From Methylotenera_A sp044222005 (lineage in GTDB: Bacteria; Pseudomonadota; Gammaproteobacteria; Burkholderiales; Methylophilaceae): 64,000 nucleotides of DNA. The notes beneath the pieces were generated by a model, which saw only the letters and a list, made by a program, of their open reading frames with translations, was not told where the DNA came from and ran no database searches. The stretch spans positions 322,916-386,915 of the forward strand of contig JBGANY010000001.1 of assembly GCA_044222005.1 (NCBI GenBank). The letters run 5' to 3'. Shown one piece after another: positions 50,111 through 58,294 of the stretch. The position numbers were made by a program, and so were the translations under genes. Each line of letters opens with the position of its first letter. Position 1 is the first letter of the stretch.

Positions 50111-51091
50111 TTAATTCAGCTTATGAAACCGATTCTCCAGGGTTTTCCCTATTTTGATATTATCAAAGCTGCTGCCGGCGCTATCACCCAACCTAGTTAA
50201 ACGCTCGTCCGGGTGGGGGTGCGTCTTGAACAGCAAGGCTACGCTATCATCACTCTTGTTGGTTTGGCCGATGGTCTGCAGCACATCCGAGAGGCCATAG
50301 GCATCGTAACCCGCGCGGGTAGCTAATACCATGCCCATACGGTCTGCCTCGAATTCAGCGGTTTTGTCCAGACTGCGCGCACTGATTTCGGCACCGCTGC
50401 TAATGGCTTTTTTGGCGAGCTTGTCATTTTTACCAAATAATTCACCCAATTTCCCGGCGCCAATGTTCAACAATTGCTGTTTCTGCAGTACTTTGAGCTG
50501 GTGTTTTTTTACGACATGGGCAATTTCATGGCCCAGCACGCCCGCTAGCTGCGCTTCGTTCTGTAGTTTCTGGTATAAGCCTTTGGTGATCAGCACATAA
50601 CCGCCCGGCGCTGCAAACGCATTAATGTCGTTGCTATCAATCACACCGAATTTCCAGGGTAAATCAGCTCGCTCGGATTGATTTGCTACCCAGCGTCCGA
50701 CCTGGTTCACGTATTTTTGCAAGGCCTCATCTTTCACCAGCGGTGCGGCGCCCAGCAAGCTGCCAGTGATTTCTCTTCCCAGCGCGACCTCTTCTTCTTT
50801 GCTTGGTTTTTTCCAATTGAATTCAGGTTGCGCAGATGGTGGCGCTGGTTCTGCCGTCACCACCGGGTTGGCATTGGCAGTCGTGCTTGTGGGCGCAGCA
50901 GGAGCAGTCTCAGATGTGGGGGTCGAGGGTGCTTCACCGCCATTCTTAACCTCTTCGACCTTGCTTTTTACGGCCTCTTCGAGCGCTTTGCCTAAATCCA
51001 GTGCTTGTGCCGGAGGAATTGAAAGCGCGGTAAATACACCCGCCGTTATTAACAGGCCCATCAATAGTTTGTTCATGCTTATCTTGCGCAT
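50111..51091 (-). CDS. M48 family metalloprotease (periplasmic)
   Basis: A 326-residue exported zinc protease. A signal sequence (residues 6-30, ending AQA) is followed by a Pro/Ala/Thr-rich linker (about 50-90) and the catalytic domain. The zinc site is His188, Glu189 and His192 in GHEIAHVVKKH, with the third ligand in EFEADRMG and the end HPHPDERLTRLGD, as in BepA/LoiP-like enzymes that check outer-membrane proteins. The start at 51091 has AAAGGAG upstream and overlaps the SH3 gene stop (TAATG). It is the last gene of the CHASE2-SH3-M48 operon. Confidence 0.92.
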   Translation of the reverse strand: MRKISMNKLLMGLLITAGVFTALSIPPAQALDLGKALEEAVKSKVEEVKNGGEAPSTPTSETAPAAPTSTTANANPVVTAEPAPPSAQPEFNWKKPSKEEEVALGREITGSLLGAAPLVKDEALQKYVNQVGRWVANQSERADLPWKFGVIDSNDINAFAAPGGYVLITKGLYQKLQNEAQLAGVLGHEIAHVVKKHQLKVLQKQQLLNIGAGKLGELFGKNDKLAKKAISSGAEISARSLDKTAEFEADRMGMVLATRAGYDAYGLSDVLQTIGQTNKSDDSVALLFKTHPHPDERLTRLGDSAGSSFDNIKIGKTLENRFHKLN

Positions 51092-51585
51092 TATTTGGCT
51101 CCTTTCAGATAAGCCATTTTGACGGCCTTCAGACCACCAGCATTGGCGAATTGCTGCCCGTCATTTGGGGTGAGCGTGTGGCTTTCCATCTTTTTCATTT
51201 CTTCTTCGTTAAATTTGGCGGCTTTCAGTTCTTCCGCACTCAATCCGCGGATGCCAGTAGTCGAAACAACCTGCCCGGTGCCGGCGCGGCCGCTTGCCAC
51301 GTCCAGCACGCCTTTGGCGCTGTTGCTGCCTGAGGCGCCGCCGCGTTTAACAGAAAGTATGCGTACCCAGCCGGTATTCTTTTTGGTTTTAACCTGCAGC
51401 CAGGCGCCTTTTTTGTTCAGAATATCAACGCTCTCGCCTTTATTAAAATTGCCTACCGTTTTGGCATCGGCAAATGGCTCGGCGCGCATGGTATCAGCTT
51501 TCAATGCCGTACCAACCTCGCCAGAAAGCGCAAGAATAGGGCTTATTAGCCCGATTAACAGTATTCTTTTAAGTAAATTTTTCAT
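51091..51585 (-). CDS. Exported SH3-domain protein
   Basis: A 164-residue protein with a signal peptide (about 1-20) and one bacterial SH3 domain (about 25-80) containing FNKGESVDILNKKGAWLQVKT and NTGWVRIL. The C-terminal half is charged. Such domains often bind peptidoglycan stem peptides. Its start overlaps the CHASE2 stop by four bases (ATGA), and its stop overlaps the M48 start. Probably acts in the periplasm together with those proteins. Confidence 0.82.
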   Translation of the reverse strand: MKNLLKRILLIGLISPILALSGEVGTALKADTMRAEPFADAKTVGNFNKGESVDILNKKGAWLQVKTKKNTGWVRILSVKRGGASGSNSAKGVLDVASGRAGTGQVVSTTGIRGLSAEELKAAKFNEEEMKKMESHTLTPNDGQQFANAGGLKAVKMAYLKGAK

Positions 51586-53216
51586 GCTAAATCCTTAAAT
51601 GCGTCGTTATGTTCCAGTTTAATCACCGCTTGCGCAAACAGCATGCGCCACTGCGAAGCCAGTGTTGTCGTTGAGTGATTGATCAATTTGCCTTCGTGCA
51701 GCGTGTAACGCGTGGCAGTGCTATCCGGTAGACCCATATTTGCAATTAGAGTTGACAGCTGCTGTGCAATATTCTGCGCGTCCTGTTTTGCTGCCGCGCC
51801 ATATTCTGGCTTGGCGTCGGCATACATCCAGCTTACCACCACCATATCGCCAAACAAACCCCAAATGCCGCTTTGCGTGCCATGCAGAATTTCGATATTG
51901 TTAGGCGATTGGCTGGCAAGCTCGATGCCGCGTTTGAGCTTTTTAAGCAATGCGTCAGTTAGAGGTTCGCTTGCCTCCACCAGAATCGGCATCATCAGTA
52001 CGCTGTGCTCCGCAGCATCCGATTTGACACCAAAGGCCAGCCAGCGCTGCAAGGCGCGGTCTGTGGCCAGCGCGTAGATTTTGGCGATACCGAACAGGGC
52101 CACTGCCCATAGAATCGGCGCTGTGAGATCCAAATAGGTGTTGCTGACATTAATGGCAATATACGACAGCACCAGCAAGCCGACCTGGCTGCCGGTGAAG
52201 ATGGAGTTGAATCTATCGCGATCTACTTTGAAATAAAATGCGAGCGTGGTGGCCCAGATGAGCAGCAGACTCAACAGAATATAGGGGATTTTGCCGCGCC
52301 ACACTTTTAGGTAATCACCATGTTTGGCGTTGTCGATGGCGGTGGCAACGATCTCAACACCGGGGAACTGCTTATCCATGGCGGTAGGCCTGATGTCGAA
52401 CAGCCCTGGTGCGGTAGAACCGATAATGACAATTTTGTTGGTAAATTCGTCCTGCGGGCGTTTTTTATCCTTGCTGGCCAAATCGGTAAATACATCGCTA
52501 AATGTGGTGTAGGTATAGCTGAATGGCTTGCCGCGCCAGTTAATCAGCATGTCTTTGGGCAGGTTTTCAGTATCTGCCGCGCCGGAAAACTGTGCTACTA
52601 CTAAAGGTAACGACGGCAGGCGCCAGCCGTAGTCATCATGAAACATGCGGTATTCGCGCACAATGCCATCGATATTGGGGTATACATTATGCGTGCCTAG
52701 CCGGTTGGGCTTTAACGCGCCTTCAAAATGCGGCAATACGGCTGCAATCGTGGCATCTTTGTCGGCGTCATCATCCGCCTGCAAGCCGGGAATCTGTGCT
52801 AACTTGAGCTTGCTCAGGCTATCCTGGCTGGCATCCAGACGCAGAATCGGGAAGAAGATATTGTCGCTGCCCGCAATCACCTCGTTAAAATAGGCATCGC
52901 TATCAGGGTTGTAAATGTCCGCGTCCGAAAACACGATATCAAACACGATGGCTTTGGGATGTTGTGCCTGAATGTTCTCGACAAATTCACCCAGCACTTG
53001 CCGCGGCCAAGGCCAGCGGCCGTACTCTTTGGCAAACGCGGCAAGACTGGCTTCGTTAATATCAACGATAATAATGTCTTTATCGGCTTTGGGCTGGAAC
53101 ACACGATTTTTCACCATAAAATCGAATGCTTTATCGCGCATATTCTCGCCCACGTGGAATACGCCGGGGGTCAGATTGGCCAGCCATTGGCCGAGCAGCA
53201 GTTTTAGCTTAATCAT
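51582..53216 (-). CDS. CHASE2-domain membrane sensor with C-terminal degenerate cyclase-like region
   Basis: A 544-residue membrane protein. The CHASE2 sensory domain occupies about residues 20-310 (IIIVDINEASLAAFAKEYGRWPWPR, VFDIVFSDAD, NWRGKPF, KIVIIGSTAPGLFDIRPTAMD). Three transmembrane helices follow (about 320-400). The last 130 residues contain GIWGLFGDMVVVSW, which recalls the GDxVMAVF strand of class III nucleotide cyclases. The metal-binding FxDxxGF motif is absent, so it is likely an inactive regulatory remnant or an unrelated fold. It is the first gene of the operon. Confidence 0.85.
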   Translation of the reverse strand: MIKLKLLLGQWLANLTPGVFHVGENMRDKAFDFMVKNRVFQPKADKDIIIVDINEASLAAFAKEYGRWPWPRQVLGEFVENIQAQHPKAIVFDIVFSDADIYNPDSDAYFNEVIAGSDNIFFPILRLDASQDSLSKLKLAQIPGLQADDDADKDATIAAVLPHFEGALKPNRLGTHNVYPNIDGIVREYRMFHDDYGWRLPSLPLVVAQFSGAADTENLPKDMLINWRGKPFSYTYTTFSDVFTDLASKDKKRPQDEFTNKIVIIGSTAPGLFDIRPTAMDKQFPGVEIVATAIDNAKHGDYLKVWRGKIPYILLSLLLIWATTLAFYFKVDRDRFNSIFTGSQVGLLVLSYIAINVSNTYLDLTAPILWAVALFGIAKIYALATDRALQRWLAFGVKSDAAEHSVLMMPILVEASEPLTDALLKKLKRGIELASQSPNNIEILHGTQSGIWGLFGDMVVVSWMYADAKPEYGAAAKQDAQNIAQQLSTLIANMGLPDSTATRYTLHEGKLINHSTTTLASQWRMLFAQAVIKLEHNDAFKDLA

Positions 53217-53242
53217 AGAGAGGAATGCGACTGTAGTTTATA

Positions 53243-54568
53243 ATGAACAGCATGAATGAAATTATAGTCTTACTTTTAGCTTTAGCCATTATTTTGCTGG
53301 CATGGCTTATCTGGCGTGAATTTACGAATACTAAAAACAGTGCACTGCTGAGTCAGCTGGAAGAAAAGCACCGCGCCATGCTGGTGGATTTGAATGATGG
53401 GCTGAACAAGCTGGGAGACCGCATGAATACTTCCTCGCAGGACAGCGGTGACAAGCTTAAAACTTCGGTTTCAAACGAATTGCAAGCCACACGTGATGCC
53501 ATGCAATCCTTGCAGCTCGAGCAGAACACCAGTTTGGCGCAAACTCGCGAAACCGTGCTCGAAACCTTGCATAAAACCCTGAGCGAGCAGGGGCTGGCGC
53601 AGCAGGCGATTATCAATGACACCATGCTTAAAGCCACCACAACACTCACGCAAAGTATCGAATCATTAGGCAAGATTGTGGATGCACGGCTGCAGGAGAT
53701 TGGCGGGAAAGTTTCCGAGAGGCTGGATGAAGGCTTTAAAAAAACCAATGAAACCTTTGCCAATGTAATGGCGCGGCTTGCCACCATAGACGAGGCGCAG
53801 AAGAAGATTGATGGCCTTACCGTGAATATGGTCAGCCTGCAGGAGTTGCTGGGCGATAAACGCAGCCGCGGCGCCTACGGCGAGGTGCAGCTGGAAGGTC
53901 TGGTACGTAACGTGCTGCCACCGGATAGCTTTAAGATGCAGCACACCTTTGAAAATGATACACGCGTGGATTGCGCATTGTTTCTGCCACAGCCGACCGG
54001 AACTGTCGCGGTAGACAGTAAATTTCCGCTGGAAAATTACCATAAAATGTTTGATAGCAGCCTGAGTGAAGCCGCGCAAAACCTGGCGGAGAAGCAATTC
54101 AAGCTGGACGTAAAAAAGCATGTGGATGACATTGCCGCCAAGTATATTATCCCCAATGTGACGAGTGACGGCGCGGTGATGTTTATTCCTGCCGAAGCCG
54201 TGTTTGCGGAGATTCATGCCTATCATCCGGAAATCATTGATTACGCCATGAACAAGCGCGTGTGGCTGGTTTCGCCCACCACGCTGATGGCGGTGCTGAA
54301 TACGGCGCGTGCGGTGCTTAAGGATGTGGAAATGCGCAAGCAGGTGCATATCATCAAAGATGAACTGGGCAAGCTGGGTAAAGATTTTGAGCGCTTTGAT
54401 GTGCGCATGAAAAAACTCGCGGACAACATTCGCCAGGCGCATGACAATGCCCAGGAAGTGCATAAATCCAGCCAGAAAATATCTCGGCGCTTTGCACAGA
54501 TCGAACGCGTAGAATTAAACAACGAGCCTGTGGACTTGCTGGACGTGGTTGATGATAAAGAAGATTAG
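53243..54568 (+). CDS. rmuC: DNA recombination protein RmuC homologue
   Basis: A 441-residue protein with one N-terminal transmembrane helix (about residues 5-25), a long coiled coil (about 35-190) and a nuclease-like PD-(D/E)XK-related core. The core has ELLGDKRSRGAYGEVQLE, VDCALFLPQPTGTVAVDSKFPLENY and VMFIPAEAVFAEIHA. RmuC limits recombination at inverted repeats in E. coli. It is divergent from the CHASE2 operon with a 26-base gap. Its start codon choice (53243 against 53252) is uncertain because no clear ribosome site is present. Confidence 0.93.
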   Translation: MNSMNEIIVLLLALAIILLAWLIWREFTNTKNSALLSQLEEKHRAMLVDLNDGLNKLGDRMNTSSQDSGDKLKTSVSNELQATRDAMQSLQLEQNTSLAQTRETVLETLHKTLSEQGLAQQAIINDTMLKATTTLTQSIESLGKIVDARLQEIGGKVSERLDEGFKKTNETFANVMARLATIDEAQKKIDGLTVNMVSLQELLGDKRSRGAYGEVQLEGLVRNVLPPDSFKMQHTFENDTRVDCALFLPQPTGTVAVDSKFPLENYHKMFDSSLSEAAQNLAEKQFKLDVKKHVDDIAAKYIIPNVTSDGAVMFIPAEAVFAEIHAYHPEIIDYAMNKRVWLVSPTTLMAVLNTARAVLKDVEMRKQVHIIKDELGKLGKDFERFDVRMKKLADNIRQAHDNAQEVHKSSQKISRRFAQIERVELNNEPVDLLDVVDDKED

Positions 54569-54574
54569 AACAGA

Positions 54575-54832
54575 ATGAATATCAAGTTATTGTATTTTGC
54601 AAGAATCAAGGAAGCGGTGAATTATTCGACCGAGGAAATAGATTTGCCAAGCCATGTGACAACGGTGACTGCGCTCAAAAATCATTTGTCACAGCGTGGA
54701 GATGTTTGGGCAAACCTGTTCAATGGCAAGCAAACCGTGCGGGCTGCCATTAACCATCAACTGGTAGATGACATGGCGACAATCCAGGCGGGTGACGAGG
54801 TGGCGTTTTTTCCGCCAGTCACCGGCGGGTAG
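54575..54832 (+). CDS. moaD: Molybdopterin synthase sulfur carrier subunit
   Basis: An 85-residue ubiquitin-like protein whose C-terminal GG (FFPPVTGG) is activated to a thiocarboxylate to donate sulfur for molybdopterin. The N-terminal IKLLYFARIKEAV and the DEVAFFPPV end fit the family. It begins six bases after rmuC and is followed closely by moaE. Confidence 0.95.
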   Translation: MNIKLLYFARIKEAVNYSTEEIDLPSHVTTVTALKNHLSQRGDVWANLFNGKQTVRAAINHQLVDDMATIQAGDEVAFFPPVTGG

Positions 54833-54842
54833 TGGGCGTTTT

Positions 54843-55295
54843 ATGAGTGTTCGCGTACAAACAGAAGACTTTGATGCAGGCCTTGAGCTTAACAAACTCA
54901 GGCTGGCTAGTCCATACATTGGCGCGCTTGTCAGCTTTGTTGGTCAAGTGCGCGATGTAAACGATGGTGATGCAATCAATACGTTGACGCTTGAACATTA
55001 CCCGGAAATGACGGAGAAGTCGCTTGCATCGATAGAAAACGAAGCGAAAATGCGCTGGAATATCATCGACAGCCTCATTATTCACCGTGTTGGCACGCTT
55101 AAGCCGTTGGATCAGATTGTATTGGTAGCGGTGACGAGCACGCATCGTGGCGAAGCGTTCAAGGCATGCGAATTTATCATGGACTTTTTGAAAACGAGTG
55201 CGCCATTCTGGAAAAAGGAAGCGACCAATCAAGGCGAGCGCTGGGTTGATGCCAAACTATCAGACGACGCAGCCAAAGCACGCTGGCAGAAATAA
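54843..55295 (+). CDS. moaE: Molybdopterin synthase catalytic subunit
   Basis: A 150-residue partner of MoaD that converts precursor Z to molybdopterin. IGALVSFVGQVRDVN, LTLEHYPEMTEKSL, HRVGTLKPLDQIVLVAV, HRGEAFKACEFIMDFLK and the substrate-lysine region WKKEATNQGERWVD are typical. The start at 54843 gives the usual N-terminus; the open frame runs 25 codons further upstream inside moaD and is not used. It lies 10 bases after moaD. Confidence 0.95.
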   Translation: MSVRVQTEDFDAGLELNKLRLASPYIGALVSFVGQVRDVNDGDAINTLTLEHYPEMTEKSLASIENEAKMRWNIIDSLIIHRVGTLKPLDQIVLVAVTSTHRGEAFKACEFIMDFLKTSAPFWKKEATNQGERWVDAKLSDDAAKARWQK

Positions 55296-55309
55296 TTAAA
55301 CTAAATACT

Positions 55310-57466
55310 ATGCAAATTTTAAACGCAAACGAACTCAATGCTTCTATATCCTTAAATGATTTTAAGTTCAGGACTACAGAAGAGTTGCTAGGTGATTCAA
55401 TAGGTTACCAGCCGCATATTCACGGCTGGGTAGCACAAAGCGAGGCTAAAAAAGCTGCCCTGTTTGGTTTGAATTTAAGTCAATGCGGCTTTAATTTAAT
55501 CGTGCTGGGTGAGCAGGGCAGTGGCCGAAGCTCGCTGATGCAAAGCGCGATGCATGAAGTGGCCAAGCAAAAATCAAATACAACATTACATGATCTGGTT
55601 GCGATTTATGATTTTGAGCAACTGAACCAGCCTACCTTGGTGAAGCTGCCGGTAGGCGCAGGACAAAAGCTGCGCGCCGAGATGGATGCCTTTGCGCGAG
55701 CATTGATGCTGGAGATGCCTAATTTTGCAGCTGCGGCAAACCAGCAGGATATGCTGGCGCGGGCTGAACAATGGCTGACTAAAGCAGCTTCAGTGCTAGA
55801 AGACGCATTGGTAGACTGCGAAACTCAATTAAATCAATATATTAAATTGATTAAGCAAGAGATTTTGGCATATTTGCAAACTTGGCAACCGTCATCAAAC
55901 AACGAGTCGGATAACAATCTGGAAGGTTTAATCAACGAAGCATTTTTTGCACGTTTTCGTGTCAATTTGCTGGTGGATAACCAAAAGACAGTCGCGCAGG
56001 CACTTAATCAGCCGGTAATTTACGATAGCGATCCCAGCCTTCATTCCTTATTTGGCGCGGTAGAAACCGCATCTGACGCGTCTGCGCTGCCAAGTTTCTT
56101 ACGCTTACGTGCAGGTAGTTTGCACAGGGCAGATGGCGGCATGCTGTTACTGCATTTGCGTGATTTGTTAAGTGATGAGCAAAACGGGGCACAAATCATC
56201 GAAAAACTCTATCGATTTTTGCGTAATGGCAATTTACAAATTGAAGACGTAGGCAGTAGCTCGCAAAGCGCGGGTTACGTGGCAAGTAACACGCTGTTGC
56301 CGCTGCAAGTCAAGCTGGTGTTGATTGCCACGCGTGGGGATTTTTATAATTGCCTGAGCGAGCAGCCTGATTTCTTTGATTATTTCCCGATTAAAGTGGA
56401 ATTTGCCGAGCGTATTTTGTCGAATGCAGAAAATTATGCCGCCATTGCAGGGTTTGTCGCGCAAAAGTGTGTGCAGCATCAATGTGTGCACTTTACGCGC
56501 GAAGCCGTGGCGGCCTTAATCGGCGCGCTGCAGCGACTGGAGGAAGATCAAAGCCGCATCAGCACAAATTTTGCATTTGTAGAGCGCCTGATGCTGGAAA
56601 GTGTGGCGTTTGCGGGCGATGTGAATTTAGTCGATGCGGCACATGTGCAATTGGCGATTCAGGCCAAATCGGCCAGAAACAGATACTTTGAAGAGCAAAT
56701 TCGTGATTCGATTATTGATAACGAGTTGCTGATTCAAGTGCATGGCGAGGTGGTTGGACAGGTGAACGGCCTCACGCATATCGAGCTGGGCGATGCCAGC
56801 TTTGGCTCGCCGATCCGCATTACCGCCCGTTGTTACCCTGGCGGTAGAGGCTTGGTTAATATCGACCGTGAAGTGAATATGAGCGGCCCCACGCATGATA
56901 AGGGCGTGTTTATCCTGCAAAACTGGCTCAGTGCCAGCTTTTCACATCTGGCGCCTTTAAGTCTGAATGCTTCGCTGGTGTTTGAGCAGGAATATAGCGG
57001 CGTAGAAGGCGATTCTGCCTCATGCGCAGAGCTGTTTGCATTATTGTCGGCGATGGCCAATTTGCCGATTCAGCAGGGCATTGCGGTGACTGGCGCGCTG
57101 AACCAGTTTGGCGAAGTGATGCCGATTGGCGGTGTGAACGAGAAGATTGAAGGCTATTTCAGGGTGTGCCAGGCGCTTGGCCTCAACGGTAAACAGGGCG
57201 TGATTATCCCTAAACGCAACCAGCGCCATTTGCTGTTAGACAATGCTGTGATAGAAGCGGTAAAAAATGGGCAGTTTCATATCATTACTATAGACCATGT
57301 GCTGGAAGGCATTGAATACCTCACCGGCGTGGTGGCCGGCACGCAGGACGCGGCGGGTAATTATACCGTCGACACGGTGATGGGGCATGCGCAAAGCGTA
57401 CTGGCGAGCTACCGCAGAACGCTGGAGAGCAATCAGCCCAAGCCTGGAAAATCCTCAAACAGTTGA
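55310..57466 (+). CDS. ATP-dependent Lon-family protease (LonB/YcbZ-like)
   Basis: A 718-residue AAA+ protease. An N-terminal ATPase with a P-loop-like LGEQGSGRSSLMQ carries a long helical insertion (about 100-230). The C-terminal Lon protease domain has its catalytic dyad at Ser569 (GDSASCAELF) and Lys612 (GGVNEKIEG). The central HRADGGMLLLHLRDLL is the Walker B-like region of the AAA_32 type. It resembles the YcbZ/LonC group rather than classical Lon. It begins 14 bases after moaE; its relation to molybdenum cofactor genes is likely just proximity. Confidence 0.88.
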   Translation: MQILNANELNASISLNDFKFRTTEELLGDSIGYQPHIHGWVAQSEAKKAALFGLNLSQCGFNLIVLGEQGSGRSSLMQSAMHEVAKQKSNTTLHDLVAIYDFEQLNQPTLVKLPVGAGQKLRAEMDAFARALMLEMPNFAAAANQQDMLARAEQWLTKAASVLEDALVDCETQLNQYIKLIKQEILAYLQTWQPSSNNESDNNLEGLINEAFFARFRVNLLVDNQKTVAQALNQPVIYDSDPSLHSLFGAVETASDASALPSFLRLRAGSLHRADGGMLLLHLRDLLSDEQNGAQIIEKLYRFLRNGNLQIEDVGSSSQSAGYVASNTLLPLQVKLVLIATRGDFYNCLSEQPDFFDYFPIKVEFAERILSNAENYAAIAGFVAQKCVQHQCVHFTREAVAALIGALQRLEEDQSRISTNFAFVERLMLESVAFAGDVNLVDAAHVQLAIQAKSARNRYFEEQIRDSIIDNELLIQVHGEVVGQVNGLTHIELGDASFGSPIRITARCYPGGRGLVNIDREVNMSGPTHDKGVFILQNWLSASFSHLAPLSLNASLVFEQEYSGVEGDSASCAELFALLSAMANLPIQQGIAVTGALNQFGEVMPIGGVNEKIEGYFRVCQALGLNGKQGVIIPKRNQRHLLLDNAVIEAVKNGQFHIITIDHVLEGIEYLTGVVAGTQDAAGNYTVDTVMGHAQSVLASYRRTLESNQPKPGKSSNS

Positions 57467-57489
57467 GCAGCATAGATAAAACTGATGAA

Positions 57490-57873
57490 ATGGATACTAA
57501 ATGTCGGCTGGATAAATGGCTGTGGGCAGCACGCTTTTTTAAAACGCGCAGCAGCGCGGCAGATGCGGTAGATAGCGGCAAGGTGCGCGTAGATGGCGAC
57601 CGTGCCAAACCTGCCAAAGAAGTCAAAACGGGCATGCTGATCAATATCCGCAATAAAGACTTTGAAATTGAAGTGCAGGTAACAGGCTTATCGAATATTC
57701 GCCGTGGTGCACCGGAAGCGGTCTTGTTGTATGCGGAAACGGAAGACAGTAAGGCCAGGCGGGAGAACGCGAAATTAACGCGCGAGGCTGATCATGCGGT
57801 TCGAGAGCGTGGAGCAGGGCGGCCAACCAAACGCCAGTTGCGGGATATTAAAAAATTTACTGGCATTTACTAA
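57490..57873 (+). CDS. hslR: Hsp15-like S4 RNA-binding protein
   Basis: A 127-residue protein with an S4 RNA-binding domain in its first 65 residues (CRLDKWLWAARFFKTRSSAADAV, then GKVRVDGDRAKPAKEV) and a basic C-terminal helix region (RPTKRQLRDIKKF). Hsp15 recycles peptidyl-tRNA-stalled 50S subunits in E. coli. The start at 57490 (MDTKCRLDKW) is chosen by family length; a TTG at 57463 overlapping the upstream stop would add nine residues. Downstream, its 3' end overlaps nothing; the MarR gene begins 73 bases later. Confidence 0.9.
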   Translation: MDTKCRLDKWLWAARFFKTRSSAADAVDSGKVRVDGDRAKPAKEVKTGMLINIRNKDFEIEVQVTGLSNIRRGAPEAVLLYAETEDSKARRENAKLTREADHAVRERGAGRPTKRQLRDIKKFTGIY

Positions 57874-57901
57874 ATTATTACTTGCGCATTGTTGGTGGAT
57901 G

Positions 57902-57938
57902 TTGATAAACTGCGTTCAATCATTGAACGGACTATCAA
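57902..57938. promoter_or_regulatory. Palindrome upstream of the EPS regulator, candidate operator
   Basis: CGTTCAATCATTGAACG (57913-57929) is a perfect 8-1-8 palindrome. It is nested in an outer inverted pair TTGATA (57902-57907) and TATCAA (57933-57938), whose axis is one base off. It ends 8 bases before the MarR-type regulator start, where an autoregulatory operator would be expected. No second copy was noticed further along the polysaccharide locus. Confidence 0.55.
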
Positions 57939-57946
57939 ATAAACGT

Positions 57947-58294
57947 ATGTTAACGGACGAATATCGTTACAAAATACTCAAGATACTCGAAGCTAATCCT
58001 GAAATCAGCCAGCGCGATCTGGCGCGTGAGCTGGATATTAGCCTGGGACGCGTTAATTTCTGTCTGAAAGCGTTAATCGAAAAAGGTTTATTAAAAGCCA
58101 CTAATTTCCGAAACAGTCACAATAAACTCGCTTATATGTATTTGCTGACACCCAGCGGCATAGAGGAAAAATCAGTGATTACAGCACGATTTTTAAAAAT
58201 AAAAATGCAGGAATATGCCAATTTAGAGGCAGAAATCAAAGAGCTGCGCCGGGAAGCGGTTCAGTTAACAAAAAGTGAGGTCGGTCAACTATGA
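57947..58294 (+). CDS. MarR-type EPS-associated transcriptional regulator
   Basis: A 115-residue DNA-binding protein. The winged helix-turn-helix (about residues 5-70: RYKILKILEANPEISQRDLARELDISLG, then KALIEKGLLKATNF) is followed by a coiled C-terminal helix (EYANLEAEIKELRREAV) likely for dimerisation. It matches the family of small MarR regulators found at the start of exopolysaccharide clusters. The ATG at 57947 is preferred over a much longer open frame reaching into the Hsp15 gene. Its stop overlaps the next gene by four bases. Confidence 0.88.
   Translation: MLTDEYRYKILKILEANPEISQRDLARELDISLGRVNFCLKALIEKGLLKATNFRNSHNKLAYMYLLTPSGIEEKSVITARFLKIKMQEYANLEAEIKELRREAVQLTKSEVGQL

Noticed and set aside
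53666..54463. 265-codon open frame antisense to rmuC
   Set aside because: It is complementary to a conserved gene, shows no domain and has a shadow-type composition.
57794..57946. 51-codon extension of the MarR-type regulator
   Set aside because: It runs through the end of the Hsp15 gene and through the palindrome; the regulator family begins at MLTDEYRY.
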